Shown: positions 1-9,247, counted from the stretch's first letter. The stretch: 64,000 nucleotides of DNA from Cryobacterium levicorallinum (GCF_004402405.1 NZ_SOFE01000001.1:228601-292600); one strand, 5' to 3'. Made by a program: numbers and translations. Notes: generated by a model from the letters alone, not told the origin.

Positions 1-265
1 CAATACCGACCTGCTCGAGGCCGTCGAACTCGGCTTTCTGCTCGACCTGGCCGAAGTTGTCGTCTATTCCGCCCGCAACCGCAAGGAAAGCCGCGGCGGC
101 CACCAGCGTGAAGATTACCTCGTTCGCGATGACGAGAATTATCTGAAGCACACCATGGCGTACCTCAAGGGTGACGCGATGTCGGCGGACGCCGCCGACC
201 ACATCAAACTCGACTGGAAACCGGTTGTCATCACCCGTTACCAGCCGATGGAGAGGAAGTACTAG
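1..265 (+). CDS. sdhA: Succinate dehydrogenase flavoprotein subunit, C-terminal part
   Basis: Partial gene entering from the left edge; the reading frame starts at base 2 and stops at 263-265. The 87 residues visible are the typical SdhA C-terminal region: a helix ending in AEVVVYSARNRKESRGGH, then the HQRED segment and a tail ending MERKY. In this family that region caps the FAD-binding subunit of complex II, which oxidises succinate to fumarate at the cytoplasmic face of the membrane. The stop codon shares one base with the sdhB start, so the two are translationally coupled in one operon. The FAD and active-site parts lie outside the window. Confidence 0.95.
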   Translation, partial: NTDLLEAVELGFLLDLAEVVVYSARNRKESRGGHQREDYLVRDDENYLKHTMAYLKGDAMSADAADHIKLDWKPVVITRYQPMERKY

Positions 266-1026
266 TGAGTACCGCCACGATCGACAACAAGCCCATCGTT
301 CCCGAAGAGATCAAGTCGTTCACCGCCACGATAATCGTGCGTCGGTTCAACCCCGAGGTCGACGACGAACCGCACTGGCAGGACTTCGACGTGCAGCTCT
401 ACCCGACCGACCGGGTGCTCGACGCGCTGCATAAGATCAAGTGGGAGCAGGATGGTTCACTGACCTTCCGTCGTTCCTGCGCGCACGGGGTCTGCGGTTC
501 GGATGCGATGCGCATCAACGGCCGCAACCGCCTGGCCTGCAAGACGCTCATGAAGGACCTCGACGTCACGAAGCCGATCTACGTGGAGGCCATCAAGGGC
601 CTTCCGCTGGAGAAGGACCTCATCGTTGACATGGAGCCGTTCTTCGCGTCGTTCAAAGAGGTGCAGCCGTTCCTCATGAACAGCGTCACCCCGGTCAAGG
701 GCAAGGAACGCATTCAGACCGTCGCCCAGCGCGCGCGCTTCGACGACACGACGAAATGTATTCTCTGCGCCGCCTGCACCTCGGCCTGCCCGGTGTTCTG
801 GACCGACGGCCAGTACTTCGGCCCAGCCGCCATCGTGAACGCCCACCGCTTCATCTTCGATTCGCGGGACGATGGCGCCCAGGTGCGCCTCGACATCCTC
901 AATGACAAAGAGGGCGTGTGGCGTTGCCGCACGACCTTCAACTGCACGGATGCCTGCCCTCGCGGCATCCAGGTGACCCAGGCTATCGCCGAGGTCAAGC
1001 AGGCCATCATGCGCGGCAAGGCTTAA
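265..1026 (+). CDS. sdhB: Succinate dehydrogenase iron-sulfur subunit
   Basis: 253 residues, full length for SdhB. It carries electrons from the flavoprotein to the membrane quinone. All cluster ligands are visible: [2Fe-2S] ligands C72, C77, D80 and C92 (the Asp as third ligand is also found in E. coli SdhB), [4Fe-4S] ligands C165, C168, C171 with C231, and [3Fe-4S] ligands C175, C221 and C227. The GTG start at 265 overlaps the sdhA stop by one base. It is the last gene of the operon, followed by a strong hairpin terminator. No anchor subunits follow, so sdhC/D must lie upstream, outside the window. Confidence 0.97.
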   Translation: MSTATIDNKPIVPEEIKSFTATIIVRRFNPEVDDEPHWQDFDVQLYPTDRVLDALHKIKWEQDGSLTFRRSCAHGVCGSDAMRINGRNRLACKTLMKDLDVTKPIYVEAIKGLPLEKDLIVDMEPFFASFKEVQPFLMNSVTPVKGKERIQTVAQRARFDDTTKCILCAACTSACPVFWTDGQYFGPAAIVNAHRFIFDSRDDGAQVRLDILNDKEGVWRCRTTFNCTDACPRGIQVTQAIAEVKQAIMRGKA

Positions 1027-1041
1027 CTGCCTTCTTATAGG

Positions 1042-1076
1042 AAAGACACCCCCGTCACTTCGACGGGGGTGTCTTT
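1042..1076 (+). terminator. Terminator after sdhB
   Basis: Perfect 15-bp inverted repeat (left arm 1042-1056, right arm 1062-1076) around a 5-nt loop, ending in a short T run. It lies 16 nt after the sdhB stop and just before the -10 box of the next gene. Confidence 0.9.
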
Positions 1077-1079
1077 GGT

Positions 1080-1085
1080 TAAGCT
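1080..1085 (+). promoter_or_regulatory. Probable -10 box (TAAGCT), leaderless
   Basis: TAAGCT is followed by exactly 6 nt and then the GTG at 1092, so transcription would begin at or next to the start codon. No ribosome binding site is visible. The same geometry recurs at many genes in this window. Confidence 0.55.
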
Positions 1086-1091
1086 GACACT

Positions 1092-2165
1092 GTGAAAGAG
1101 CTTGTAGCCCGCATCCTCACCTGGCGACCCGTGCGGGTGGTGACCCACTTCAACAACGTGGGTGGCAGCATCCTCGCCGCTGGAATGTCCTATCAGGCGA
1201 TCTTCGCCATTTTCGCGGCTGTCTGGGTGGGCTTTTCGATTGCGGGGCTCTTTCTGACCGCGAATCAGGGTCTGCTGAACGCGCTCTACGCGATCATCAA
1301 CCAGTCGATTCCGGGACTGATCGGCACCGACGGCATTATCGACCCCGAGCTACTCGCCACCGCCGGCATTCTCACCTGGACCGGAGCAATCGCCCTGGTC
1401 GGACTGCTGCTGACCGCGCTCGGCTGGCTGTCGGCGACGGCGCAGGCGGTGCGCACCGTCTTTGACATGCCGCAGCAGACGACGTTCTTTTTGCTGGTCA
1501 AGCTGCGCGAGCTCGGCCTCGGGCTGGTCTTCGGCCTGGCCCTCGTGTTGTCGGCGATCGTCTCGCTCGCGAGCACCGCGCTGCTCGGCCTGCTCTTTGG
1601 CATCTTTCAGATACCGCAGGACTCGTTCTTCTACGAAGCCTCGGCCCGCGCCATCGGCCTGGCCGTCGTGCTCGTCATCGATACTTTCACCCTAGCGGCC
1701 CTGTTCCGGGTGTTGTCGCGGGTACGCATTCCGGTACGGCGGTTGTTCGCCGGCGCGCTGCTGGGCGGGTTGGCGCTCGGCCTACTCAAAATTCTCGGTG
1801 GTGCGCTACTCGGCGGCGCCAGCCGCAACCCGCTGCTGGCGACCTTTGCGGTAATCATCGGGCTACTGATCTGGTTCAACCTGGTGAGCACGGTCACGTT
1901 GATCGCGGCGTCGTGGATTGCGGTGGGGATGGACGATGCGGGGATTCCGCCCCACACGCTCAGCGCCGATGAGGCGGCGGAAGACCAAGCGCAGCGGATG
2001 CACGATGCCCTGAGGCTGACCGCGCAGGCCGAGCTCACCGCCGCCAGAGCGGATCTCGATGCCTCGCCCTGGTATGCCCGGTGGGGTGCCCGGCGGCGGC
2101 TCAGGGCTGCCGAAGCTGTCGTCGAAGGCTTTGCCCGGGCAGATGCGGCGGACACCCCAAACTAG
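1092..2165 (+). CDS. YihY/BrkB-family integral membrane protein
   Basis: 357 residues with about six hydrophobic segments between residues 25 and 275, then a charged cytoplasmic tail rich in Ala, Arg and Asp. The N-terminal NNVGGSILAAGMSYQAIFAIFA stretch (bases about 1152-1217) matches the start of the YihY/BrkB (once called RNase BN) family, whose members are inner-membrane proteins of poorly defined function; the nuclease label of the family is considered an error. Start chosen as GTG 1092 because it sits 6 nt after a -10-like box and no better start follows. It lies downstream of the sdh terminator and is transcribed separately. Confidence 0.85.
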   Translation: MKELVARILTWRPVRVVTHFNNVGGSILAAGMSYQAIFAIFAAVWVGFSIAGLFLTANQGLLNALYAIINQSIPGLIGTDGIIDPELLATAGILTWTGAIALVGLLLTALGWLSATAQAVRTVFDMPQQTTFFLLVKLRELGLGLVFGLALVLSAIVSLASTALLGLLFGIFQIPQDSFFYEASARAIGLAVVLVIDTFTLAALFRVLSRVRIPVRRLFAGALLGGLALGLLKILGGALLGGASRNPLLATFAVIIGLLIWFNLVSTVTLIAASWIAVGMDDAGIPPHTLSADEAAEDQAQRMHDALRLTAQAELTAARADLDASPWYARWGARRRLRAAEAVVEGFARADAADTPN

Positions 2166-2168
2166 ACT
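2163..2168 (+). promoter_or_regulatory. Probable -10 box (TAGACT), leaderless
   Basis: TAGACT overlaps the end of the preceding gene and is followed by 6 nt and the ATG at 2175. There is no Shine-Dalgarno sequence in the gap. Confidence 0.6.
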
Positions 2169-2174
2169 TGACCC

Positions 2175-3032
2175 ATGTCTGCAGCCAAACCTCTCCGCAT
2201 TGCCAGCATCAACACGAACGGGGTACGAGCCGCGTACCGCAAGGGAATGGGCGACTGGCTGAATGCCCGTGACATCGACATTCTGGCCATCCAAGAGGTG
2301 CGTGCATCCACCGAAGACCTCGAGGGGCTGCTCGGCCCGGACTGGAATATTCTGCACGACGCCGCCACCGCCAAGGGCCGCGCCGGGGTTGCCCTGGCAA
2401 GCCGCGCGGGGGCATCCATTCATCGCGTTGCCCTCGGTGCTGAGGAATTCGACAGCGCCGGCCGCTGGCTCGAAGCCGACTACGAGGTCAACGGCCAGAT
2501 CATCACCGTGGTGAGCACGTATGTGCACTCCGGCGAGACGGACACTCCCAAGCAGGTGGAGAAGTACAAGTTTCTGGACGCCATGATCGCTCGGCTGCCG
2601 GAGCTGAGCACGCACAGCCCGCTCGCGCTCGTGCTCGGCGATCTCAACGTCGGGCACCGCACGCTCGACATTAAGAACTGGCGCGGCAACAAGAAGCATG
2701 CCGGTTTTCTGCCGGAGGAGCGTGAGTATTTCGACCGTATTCTCGGCGCTGAAGGCGACGATTTGTACAACGCGGGCGCCGGACTCGGCTGGGTGGACGT
2801 CGGACGCAAGTGGGCCGGCGAGGTTGAGGGTCCATACACCTGGTGGTCTCAGCGCGGCCAGGCATTCGACAACGACACCGGATGGCGATTGGACTACCAC
2901 CTGGCCAGCCCGGAGCTGGCGGCATCCGTGGTGTCGTATGCGGTCGACCGGGCCGCAGCGTACGACCAGCGTTGGAGCGACCACTCCCCCGTCGTTGTCG
3001 ACTATGACCTTTCTGGAGCGTTGAACTCATGA
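2175..3032 (+). CDS. xth: Exodeoxyribonuclease III / AP endonuclease
   Basis: 285 residues, normal length for the ExoIII family of the endonuclease/exonuclease/phosphatase fold. These enzymes cut DNA at abasic sites and remove 3' blocks in base excision repair. Seen: N-terminal [13 protein letters not shown], metal ligand E41 in IQEVRAS, the [15 protein letters not shown] loop, the [18 protein letters not shown] segment, and the C-terminal catalytic [11 protein letters not shown]. It is preceded by a leaderless-type promoter and overlaps trpS by 4 bp (ATGA), so the two are probably co-transcribed. Confidence 0.93.
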   Translation: MSAAKPLRIASINTNGVRAAYRKGMGDWLNARDIDILAIQEVRASTEDLEGLLGPDWNILHDAATAKGRAGVALASRAGASIHRVALGAEEFDSAGRWLEADYEVNGQIITVVSTYVHSGETDTPKQVEKYKFLDAMIARLPELSTHSPLALVLGDLNVGHRTLDIKNWRGNKKHAGFLPEEREYFDRILGAEGDDLYNAGAGLGWVDVGRKWAGEVEGPYTWWSQRGQAFDNDTGWRLDYHLASPELAASVVSYAVDRAAAYDQRWSDHSPVVVDYDLSGALNS

Positions 3033-4033
3033 CCAAACCCCGCCTCTATTCGGGCATGCAGCCCTCCGCCGAGTCCCTGCAGATCGGCAACTACATTGGC
3101 GCGCTGCTGAACTGGAAGTCGCTGCAGCAGACCCACGACGCATTCTTCAGCATCGTCGACCTGCACGCGATCACCGTCGCGCAGGAGCCTTTGAAGCTGC
3201 GGGAGAACACCCGCGGCACGGCGGCGCAATACATTGCGGCCGGGATCGACCCGTCGGCGTCGACGCTGTATGTGCAGTCGCATGTCGCGGCGCACGCGCA
3301 GCTGGCCTGGGTACTGAACACCATCACCGGGTTCGGTGAGGCCAGCCGCATGACCCAGTTCAAGGACAAGTCCGCGCGGCACGGCGCCGACGCGACGACG
3401 GTGGGCCTGTTCGCCTACCCGACACTGATGGCGGCGGATATTCTGCTCTACCAGACCACGGTGGTGCCGGTCGGAGAGGACCAGCGCCAGCACGTTGAAC
3501 TCACCCGCGACCTCGCGCTGCGCTTCAACTCACGGTTCGGCGACACCTTCACGATTCCCGAGGTGGCGATCGTGAAGGAGACCGCGAAGATCTACGACCT
3601 GCAGAATCCCACGTCGAAAATGTCGAAGTCGGCCGAGTCGCACGCCGGAGTGATCTGGCTGCTCGACGAGCCCGGGGTCACCAGGAAGAAGATCATGCGG
3701 GCCGTGACGGATGCCGACGGCGGCGTGGTCTTCGACCGCGAGAACAAGCCGGGCGTGGCGAACCTGCTCACGATTTACTCCGTGTTGGCCTCCCGCACGA
3801 TCGAGTCGCTGGAGAACGAGTACGCCGGGCGAGGCTACGGCGATCTGAAGAAAAGTCTCGTCGAAGTTGTACTCGGCACCTTCGACCCGATTCGCGAGCG
3901 CGTCGCCGAGCTGCTCGGCGACCCGGCCGAACTCGACCGGGTGCTGGCGTCGAACGCCGCCCGGGCTGACGCTGTAGCGAACGAAACCCTGGCCACCGTC
4001 TACGACCGCGTCGGCTTCCTCCCCCGCCGCTGA
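3029..4033 (+). CDS. trpS: Tryptophanyl-tRNA synthetase
   Basis: 334 residues, typical of bacterial TrpRS, a class I synthetase charging tRNA-Trp. The HIGH-like signature appears as QIGNYIGA at 18-25 and the KMSKS loop is perfect at 197-201. The TMSADILLYQ-like region is present as [10 protein letters not shown] (133-142), with [14 protein letters not shown] following at 148-161. The ATG overlaps the xth stop by 4 bp. The TGA stop overlaps the ATG of the following hydrolase frame by one base, suggesting coupling. Confidence 0.96.
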   Translation: MTKPRLYSGMQPSAESLQIGNYIGALLNWKSLQQTHDAFFSIVDLHAITVAQEPLKLRENTRGTAAQYIAAGIDPSASTLYVQSHVAAHAQLAWVLNTITGFGEASRMTQFKDKSARHGADATTVGLFAYPTLMAADILLYQTTVVPVGEDQRQHVELTRDLALRFNSRFGDTFTIPEVAIVKETAKIYDLQNPTSKMSKSAESHAGVIWLLDEPGVTRKKIMRAVTDADGGVVFDRENKPGVANLLTIYSVLASRTIESLENEYAGRGYGDLKKSLVEVVLGTFDPIRERVAELLGDPAELDRVLASNAARADAVANETLATVYDRVGFLPRR

Positions 4034-4824
4034 TGCCCGTCCCGAGCTCTGCGCCTGCTGGCGAGAGCGCAAAAAGTGCCCGATTGGACCCGTCAAACGG
4101 GCACTTTTTGCGCTCTCGGCGACCTGGGGTGGTGCTGTTCGACCTCGACGATACCCTGTTCGAGCACCGCGGAGCTGTGGCAGCGGGAATCCTGCTGCAC
4201 CTCGACCGGATCGGCGGTGCATTCGCGACCGGCGACCGCAATGCAGCAATCGTGCTCTGGGACGCGCTCGAGGAGGAGCATTACCACTCCTACCTCGCCG
4301 GCGCTCTGGACTTTGCCGGCCAGCGGCGCGCCCGGGCCCAGGACTTCGCCGCATCGTTCGACATCTCGCTGACCGACGCCGAGGCCGACGCCTGGTTTGA
4401 CGAGTACTTTCTGAGCTACCGGGCCAGTTGGCGGCTGCACGACGACGCGCTCCCCTGCCTCGACGCGCTGGCGGAGGTTCTGCCCGGGGTGCGCTTTGGC
4501 CTCATCACGAACGGCGACCCGGTGTTTCAGGGCGAGAAGATTCGGCGGGTCGGGCTGACCCACCGGTTCGAGCACGTCGTCACCTCCGGTGCTCTCGGCT
4601 TCGCCAAGCCGGACGCGCGCATCTTTCAGCACGCCTGCGCGCTGTTCGACATTCCGGTGGAGGGGGCGGTGTACGTGGGCGATCGGCTTCGCACGGATGC
4701 CGTGGGCGCGGCCGCTGCGGGGCTGACGGGTGTCTGGCTGGACCGCGCCGGCGCATCCGCTGCCCCCGTTGGAATCCTCCGTATCGAATCCCTCCACGAC
4801 CTTCCGCCCCTATTGGCACAGTAA
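4033..4824 (+). CDS. HAD-superfamily hydrolase with repeat-encoded N-terminus
   Basis: HAD-type phosphatase, 263 residues if read from ATG 4033. Motif I is FDLDDT at 36-41, motif II is the ITNG of LITNGDP (about residue 157), and the motif III/IV region contains KPDARIF and VYVGDRLRTDAVGAAAAG, as in the YjjG/pyrimidine nucleotidase-like group. Substrate unknown. Odd feature: codons about 10-29 are the left arm, centre and right arm of a long palindromic repeat that also occurs between genes. The first ATG overlaps the trpS stop, favouring real translation through the repeat. The alternative is a GTG at 4129 directly before the conserved LFDLDDT, which would make the repeat a 5' untranslated hairpin; it has no good ribosome binding site. 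Confidence 0.85.
   Translation: MPVPSSAPAGESAKSARLDPSNGHFLRSRRPGVVLFDLDDTLFEHRGAVAAGILLHLDRIGGAFATGDRNAAIVLWDALEEEHYHSYLAGALDFAGQRRARAQDFAASFDISLTDAEADAWFDEYFLSYRASWRLHDDALPCLDALAEVLPGVRFGLITNGDPVFQGEKIRRVGLTHRFEHVVTSGALGFAKPDARIFQHACALFDIPVEGAVYVGDRLRTDAVGAAAAGLTGVWLDRAGASAAPVGILRIESLHDLPPLLAQ
4062..4119. repeat. Family A palindrome, copy 1 (inside HAD reading frame)
   Basis: Left arm 4062-4082 and right arm 4098-4118 are perfect complements sharing the core GAGAGCGCAAAAAGTGCCCG; the 15-nt centre differs from the other copies. The arms are nearly identical to those at 4825-4885 and 20654-20714. Here the element lies within or just before the 5' end of a coding region instead of between convergent genes. 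Confidence 0.9.
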
Positions 4825-4885
4825 CGCGAGAGCGCAAAAAGAGCCCGATTGGATAGTCCAATCGGGCACTTTTTGCGCTCTCGCG
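4825..4885. terminator. Family A palindrome, copy 2; bidirectional terminator
   Basis: 29-bp arms (4825-4853 and 4857-4885) with one mismatch around a 3-nt loop. It fills the gap between the convergent HAD and glpK genes. Each strand has a GC-rich inner stem followed by TTTTT, as expected of a terminator working in both directions. The conserved outer part (GAGAGCGC) goes beyond what termination requires. Confidence 0.88.
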
Positions 4886-4892
4886 AGAAGAG

Positions 4893-6407
4893 CTAGCGCA
4901 CGTCTTCGTCTACCCAGTCGAGGGTCTTCGTTACGGCCTTCTTCCAGTTGCGCAGGAGGCGATCGGCCTCGTCCTTGTCCATGGACGGCTCCCAGCGGGA
5001 GTCCTCCTGCCAGTTGGCGCGGAGGTCGTCGAGGCCACTCCAGAAGCCGACGGCCAGGCCGGCCGCATACGCGGCGCCCAGGGCGGTGGTCTCGGCGACG
5101 ACCGGGCGCACGACGGGCACGCCAATAATGTCGGCCTGGAACTGCATGAGCAGGTCGTTGGCCGTGGCACCACCGTCGACCTTGAGTTCGGTCAGCGGAA
5201 CCCCGGAGTCGGCGTTGACCGCATCGAGCACCTCCCGCGTCTGGTACGCGATGGCCTCGAGCGCGGCGCGGGCGATGTGGCCCTTGTTCACGTAGCGGGT
5301 GAGACCGACCAGGGCGCCACGGGCATCCGACCGCCAGTACGGTGCGAACAGACCCGAGAAGGCCGGCACGAAGTACGCCCCGCCGTTGTCCTTGACCGTC
5401 TTGGCGAGGTCTTCGATCTCGGAGGCGTTCTTGATGATGCCGAGCTGGTCCCGCATCCACTGCACGAGCGAACCGGTCACGGCGATCGATCCCTCGAGCG
5501 CGTAATGCACGGGGGCGTCGCCGAGCTTGTAGCCCACGGTCGTGAGCAGGCCGTTCTTGGAGTGGATGATCTCGGTGCCGGTGTTGAAGATCAGAAAGTT
5601 TCCGGTGCCGTAGGTGTTCTTGGCCTCGCCCTGGTCGAACGCGGCCTGGCCGAAGGTCGCGGCCTGCTGGTCACCCAGGATGCCCGCAATCGGCACCTCG
5701 CGCAGCAGGCTGTGCCCGCTCGCGATGCCGTAGACCTCGGACGAGCTCTTGATCTCGGGCAGCATCGACTTGGGCACGTCGAAGATGGCCAGGATCTCGT
5801 CGTTCCACTGCAGGGTTTCGAGGTCCATGAACATCGTGCGGCTGGCGTTGGTGACGTCGGTCGCGTGCACGCCACCCTCGATGCCGCCGGTCAGGTTCCA
5901 GAGGACCCAGGAGTCGGTGGTACCGAACAGGAGGTCGCCGGCATCCGCTTTCGCGCGGGCGCCCTCGACGTTCTCGAGGATCCAGACGATCTTGGTGCCG
6001 GAAAAATAGGTGGCCAGCGGCAAGCCGACCTTCTGCTTGAAACGCTCGACACCGCCGTCGGCCGCGAGGCGGTCGACGATTGCCTGGGTGCGGGTGTCCT
6101 GCCAGACGATGGCGTTGTAGACGGGCACGCCGGTGTTCTTGTCCCAGACGACAGCGGTTTCGCGCTGATTGGTGATGCCGATGGCCTCGATGTCGTGCCG
6201 GGTGATGTTCGCTTTGGACAGCGCCTGGCCGATGGCCTCACGGGTGTTGTCCCAGATTTCTTTCGGGTCGTGCTCGACCCAGCCGGCCTGCGGCAGAATC
6301 TGCTCGTGCTCAAGCTGACCGGTCGAAATGATCGACCCGGCCTTGTCGAAGATGATCGCGCGGGAACTCGTGGTTCCCTGGTCGATGGCGAGAACGTACT
6401 TGGCCAT
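4893..6407 (-). CDS. glpK: Glycerol kinase
   Basis: 504 residues, full-length FGGY kinase that phosphorylates glycerol with ATP. Seen: N-terminal [15 protein letters not shown] phosphate-binding loop, the [14 protein letters not shown] segment, [23 protein letters not shown], the YGTGNFL motif and C-terminal [17 protein letters not shown]. It has a good ribosome binding site AAGGAG 7 nt before the ATG. It follows glpF on the same strand with a 71-nt gap and ends at the family A palindrome. With glpD and glpF it forms a glycerol uptake and oxidation module. Confidence 0.97.
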   Translation of the reverse strand: MAKYVLAIDQGTTSSRAIIFDKAGSIISTGQLEHEQILPQAGWVEHDPKEIWDNTREAIGQALSKANITRHDIEAIGITNQRETAVVWDKNTGVPVYNAIVWQDTRTQAIVDRLAADGGVERFKQKVGLPLATYFSGTKIVWILENVEGARAKADAGDLLFGTTDSWVLWNLTGGIEGGVHATDVTNASRTMFMDLETLQWNDEILAIFDVPKSMLPEIKSSSEVYGIASGHSLLREVPIAGILGDQQAATFGQAAFDQGEAKNTYGTGNFLIFNTGTEIIHSKNGLLTTVGYKLGDAPVHYALEGSIAVTGSLVQWMRDQLGIIKNASEIEDLAKTVKDNGGAYFVPAFSGLFAPYWRSDARGALVGLTRYVNKGHIARAALEAIAYQTREVLDAVNADSGVPLTELKVDGGATANDLLMQFQADIIGVPVVRPVVAETTALGAAYAAGLAVGFWSGLDDLRANWQEDSRWEPSMDKDEADRLLRNWKKAVTKTLDWVDEDVR

Positions 6408-6478
6408 TTGTAACTCCTTTGTTGTTCCAGGTGGGATGAATCAGTTTAAAGCGGATGCTGCAGAATGCGTCGACAGGG

Positions 6479-7237
6479 TTAGCCCAGGATGGGCAGCAGC
6501 ACACCAGAGGAGGCACCGGCGAGCACGCCGCCGATGATCGGGCCGACGACGGGTACCCAGGAATACGACCAGTCGCTTGAGCCCTTGCCCTTGATCGGCA
6601 GCAGGAAGTGCGCGATGCGGGGGCCGAGGTCACGCGCCGGGTTGATGGCGTAGCCGGTGGGCCCACCGAGCGAGGCGCCGATCGCGATCACGAGCAGGGC
6701 CACCGGCAGTGCACCGAGGGCCGCGAGCCCGCCGCCGTCGCCGTTGCGGCCGAAGCCGATGACGACGAAAACCAGCACGAAGGTGCCGATGATTTCGGTG
6801 ACCAGGTTCCAACCGTAGGAGCGGATGGCCGGCCCGGTCGAGAAGACACCGAGCTTGTTGGCGGCTTCCGGCTCCTGATCGAAGTGCTGCTTGTAGGCAA
6901 GCCAGACCACGACAGCACCGAGGATCGCGCCGATCATCTGCGCGCCGATATAGGTCATGATCGACACGAAGTTGACCGGAACGCCGGAGCCGAACGTGTC
7001 GGCGCCGCTCGCGACAAGGCCGAGCGTGACGGCCGGGTTCAGGTGCGCGCCCGAGTTGTACGCGGCGATGACACCGGCGTAGACCGCGAGGCCCCAGCCG
7101 ATGGTGACCATGAGAAAACCGCCGCCAAAGCCCTTGTTCTTGGCGAGCGCGACGTTGGCGACCACGCCACAGCCGAGGAGTACGAGGATGGCCGTTCCCA
7201 CGACCTCTGACATAAATACGACACCGAGATTGTCCAC
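6479..7237 (-). CDS. glpF: Glycerol uptake facilitator (aquaglyceroporin)
   Basis: 252-residue MIP-family channel with six membrane spans and both half-helix NPA motifs: HLNPAVTLG (N67-A69) and INPARDLGPR (N199-A201). The aspartate after the second NPA (NPARD) is typical of glycerol-conducting members. The start is GTG 7237, with GAAAGG about 7 nt upstream; an out-of-frame ATG at 7239 is not used. It sits between glpD and glpK, preceded by a 165-nt gap holding a palindrome that resembles the one near the regulator gene. Confidence 0.95.
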   Translation of the reverse strand: MDNLGVVFMSEVVGTAILVLLGCGVVANVALAKNKGFGGGFLMVTIGWGLAVYAGVIAAYNSGAHLNPAVTLGLVASGADTFGSGVPVNFVSIMTYIGAQMIGAILGAVVVWLAYKQHFDQEPEAANKLGVFSTGPAIRSYGWNLVTEIIGTFVLVFVVIGFGRNGDGGGLAALGALPVALLVIAIGASLGGPTGYAINPARDLGPRIAHFLLPIKGKGSSDWSYSWVPVVGPIIGGVLAGASSGVLLPILG

Positions 7238-7353
7238 ATTGACCTTTCAGATGGGGTGCTGCCGACTGACCTAATTGTCGAGTGCGACGGTCGTGCTGTT
7301 TGTTACCTGTGTAAAAACGTATCGGCGCCCGGCCCGGCGATGGTCGCTTTGAG

Positions 7354-7369
7354 CTGCACGTTTGTGCAG
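7354..7369. promoter_or_regulatory. Operator-like palindrome upstream of glpF
   Basis: CTGCAC-GTTT-GTGCAG, a perfect 6+6 inverted repeat in the glpD-glpF gap. It matches the site at 9232-9247 at 12 of 16 positions when read on the minus strand (CTGCACAAACGTGCAG). Likely target of the neighbouring SorC-type regulator. The rest of the 165-nt gap shows no gene. Confidence 0.45.
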
Positions 7370-7402
7370 ATTGTCGGCAATCGCCGGCCAGGGCCGAACG
7401 CG

Positions 7403-9145
7403 TCAGGCGACGCGAATGGGAGTTTGGCTGACCGGGGCCAGCGTGACCCCGTGCACGTCGCTCAGGATGCTGCGGGCCAGCTCGATCTCTTCGGCCAGCC
7501 GCCCAGCATCCCACCCCAAAACCGGGGCGACGACACCGCTGAGCTCCTCGATCAGCGGCGTGGTGACGTATCCGACGAAGGCCATGCTGGTGCGACGCAG
7601 CAGCACGTCGATCAGGCGCACGACACTCTCGGTTGAGGCCAAAAACTCGATCTCGCGCCGGCTATAGGCGGAGTTTTGTACGAGCGGGGCATCCGCTGGA
7701 GCGGTCGGGTCGGTGAGAAAGTCGATGACCTCGCTCGCGCGGGTGCCGTACCGGGCGAGCAGGGCTGCGGCGCGGTCTGCGCCCACTTCGTCACCGTGGG
7801 CGGTGACCCAGACCTGGTGGGCGGCATCCGTTGCAGGGAAGTTGCGTCCGCCGCCGATGGCCAGGCCCTCGGTGGAGACGGTGCGCGGCAGGCCGAGCAG
7901 CTTCAGGATGTCGGTACTCAGGTGCTCGGCCAGGGCGCGGAAGGTGGTCCATTTGCCGCCGACCAGGCTGAGCAGGGTGCCGTCTTCGGTACCGGCGCGG
8001 GGCAGCGGACGCGACTCGATGCGGTAGTCGCGGGAGACGAATCCGGGGGCTTCTTCGTCGTGGCGCGGGAGCGGGCGTACGCCGGCGAAGCGGAACACGA
8101 TGTGCGAACGGTCGACCTTCACGGTTGGGAAAACGTGCGCGACCAGGTCGAAGAAGTAGTCGATCTCGTCTTCGGTGCAGCGAATCGGCTTGCTCATGTC
8201 GTGTTCGAGGTCGGTGGTGCCGACCAGAACGCGGCCCTTGAGCGGGTAGATCAGCACGATGCGGCCGTCTTCGTGTTCGAAGAAGATCTCGCGGCCACCG
8301 GTCGCCGCGAGCAGCTCCGGGTTGTCGAGGACGATATGGGAGCCCTTGGTGCCGCCCATGAACGTGCTCGGCTGCCCGAGAGCGGTGTTGGTCAGGTCGG
8401 TCCATGGCCCGCTCGTGTTGACGACGACATCTGCTGTGAAGGTGAACTCTTCGCCGGTGATGCTGTTGCGCAGCAGCACGCCGTTCTCACTCATGCCCGC
8501 GGCTTCGACGTAGTTGGCGGCGCGAGCATGCGGGCCAGCGTCGAGGCCGTCGCGCAGCACGTCGAGGGCGAGGCGCTCAGGGTCGTGCATCGCGGCGTCG
8601 TAGTACGTTGCCGTGTACTTGAGGCCGGGGTTCAGCAGCGGCAGAGCGGCGAGCGCCTGACCGCGACCCTTGAACTCGTGACGCGGCACCGAACCGCCGT
8701 CGCGGGAGAAGGCGTCGTAGATCATCATGCCGAGTTTGATCAGCAGGGCGCCACGCTCCACGTGCTTGGAACCCTGCTTGTGGGTGAGGAAACGCAGCGG
8801 CGCGGCCATCACTCCGGAGAAGGTGGAAAAGATGGGGATGGTGGTCTGCAGCGGCTTGACGTAGTGCGGCGCGATCTTGAGCAGGCCGTTGCGCTCGGTC
8901 ACCGACTCCTTGACCAGGCGGAACTCGCCGTTTTCGAGATAGCGCACCCCGCCGTGGATCATGTGCGAGCTCGCCGACGAGGCGCCGGAGACGAAGTCGT
9001 TCTTCTCGACGATGACCACGTCAACGCCCTGCAGGGCCAGATCGCGGAAGGTTGCGATGCCATTGATGCCGGCGCCGATAATGAGCACCTGGGCGTTGGG
9101 ACGATCGTTGAGTGCCGACGAAGTTTGTGAGTTTAAGAACGACAT
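7403..9145 (-). CDS. glpD: Glycerol-3-phosphate dehydrogenase (FAD, aerobic)
   Basis: 580 residues from ATG 9145. This start is preferred over far-upstream in-frame codons because it has AGAGGTG about 6 nt upstream and lies just before the FAD-binding fold. The GxGxxG motif is LIIGAGINGIATFRDLA with the acidic partner at IVEKND; the SSASSHMIHGGVRYLENGEF stretch and the IVLIYPLKGRVLVGTTDLEHD stretch (within bases 8200-8265) are typical of GlpD. It oxidises glycerol-3-phosphate to dihydroxyacetone phosphate at the membrane and feeds electrons to quinone. First gene of the glpD-glpF-glpK run, divergent from the regulator. Confidence 0.96.
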   Translation of the reverse strand: MSFLNSQTSSALNDRPNAQVLIIGAGINGIATFRDLALQGVDVVIVEKNDFVSGASSASSHMIHGGVRYLENGEFRLVKESVTERNGLLKIAPHYVKPLQTTIPIFSTFSGVMAAPLRFLTHKQGSKHVERGALLIKLGMMIYDAFSRDGGSVPRHEFKGRGQALAALPLLNPGLKYTATYYDAAMHDPERLALDVLRDGLDAGPHARAANYVEAAGMSENGVLLRNSITGEEFTFTADVVVNTSGPWTDLTNTALGQPSTFMGGTKGSHIVLDNPELLAATGGREIFFEHEDGRIVLIYPLKGRVLVGTTDLEHDMSKPIRCTEDEIDYFFDLVAHVFPTVKVDRSHIVFRFAGVRPLPRHDEEAPGFVSRDYRIESRPLPRAGTEDGTLLSLVGGKWTTFRALAEHLSTDILKLLGLPRTVSTEGLAIGGGRNFPATDAAHQVWVTAHGDEVGADRAAALLARYGTRASEVIDFLTDPTAPADAPLVQNSAYSRREIEFLASTESVVRLIDVLLRRTSMAFVGYVTTPLIEELSGVVAPVLGWDAGRLAEEIELARSILSDVHGVTLAPVSQTPIRVA

Positions 9146-9231
9146 TGTTGTCACCTCTGTCTGGGGCTTGCATTGCGACAAGCCATATGAATAAATACAG
9201 TCTGACAGTCCGACACAATTTCTCAACCGGA

Positions 9232-9247
9232 TTGAACATACGTGCAA
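9232..9247. promoter_or_regulatory. Operator-like site over the regulator's ribosome binding site
   Basis: TTGAACATACGTGCAA in the glpD/regulator divergent gap, matching the palindrome upstream of glpF at 12 of 16 positions. It overlaps the start of the AAGGAG Shine-Dalgarno of the regulator, which suggests autoregulation. Confidence 0.4.

Noticed and set aside
5277..6413. Long open frame (378 codons) antisense to glpK
   Set aside because: Third-position GC bias of glpK keeps the opposite strand open; the translation resembles no family and glpK is unambiguous.
7676..9130. Long open frame (484 codons) antisense to glpD
   Set aside because: Shadow of glpD; rich in Gly, Val, Arg and Glu with no motif.
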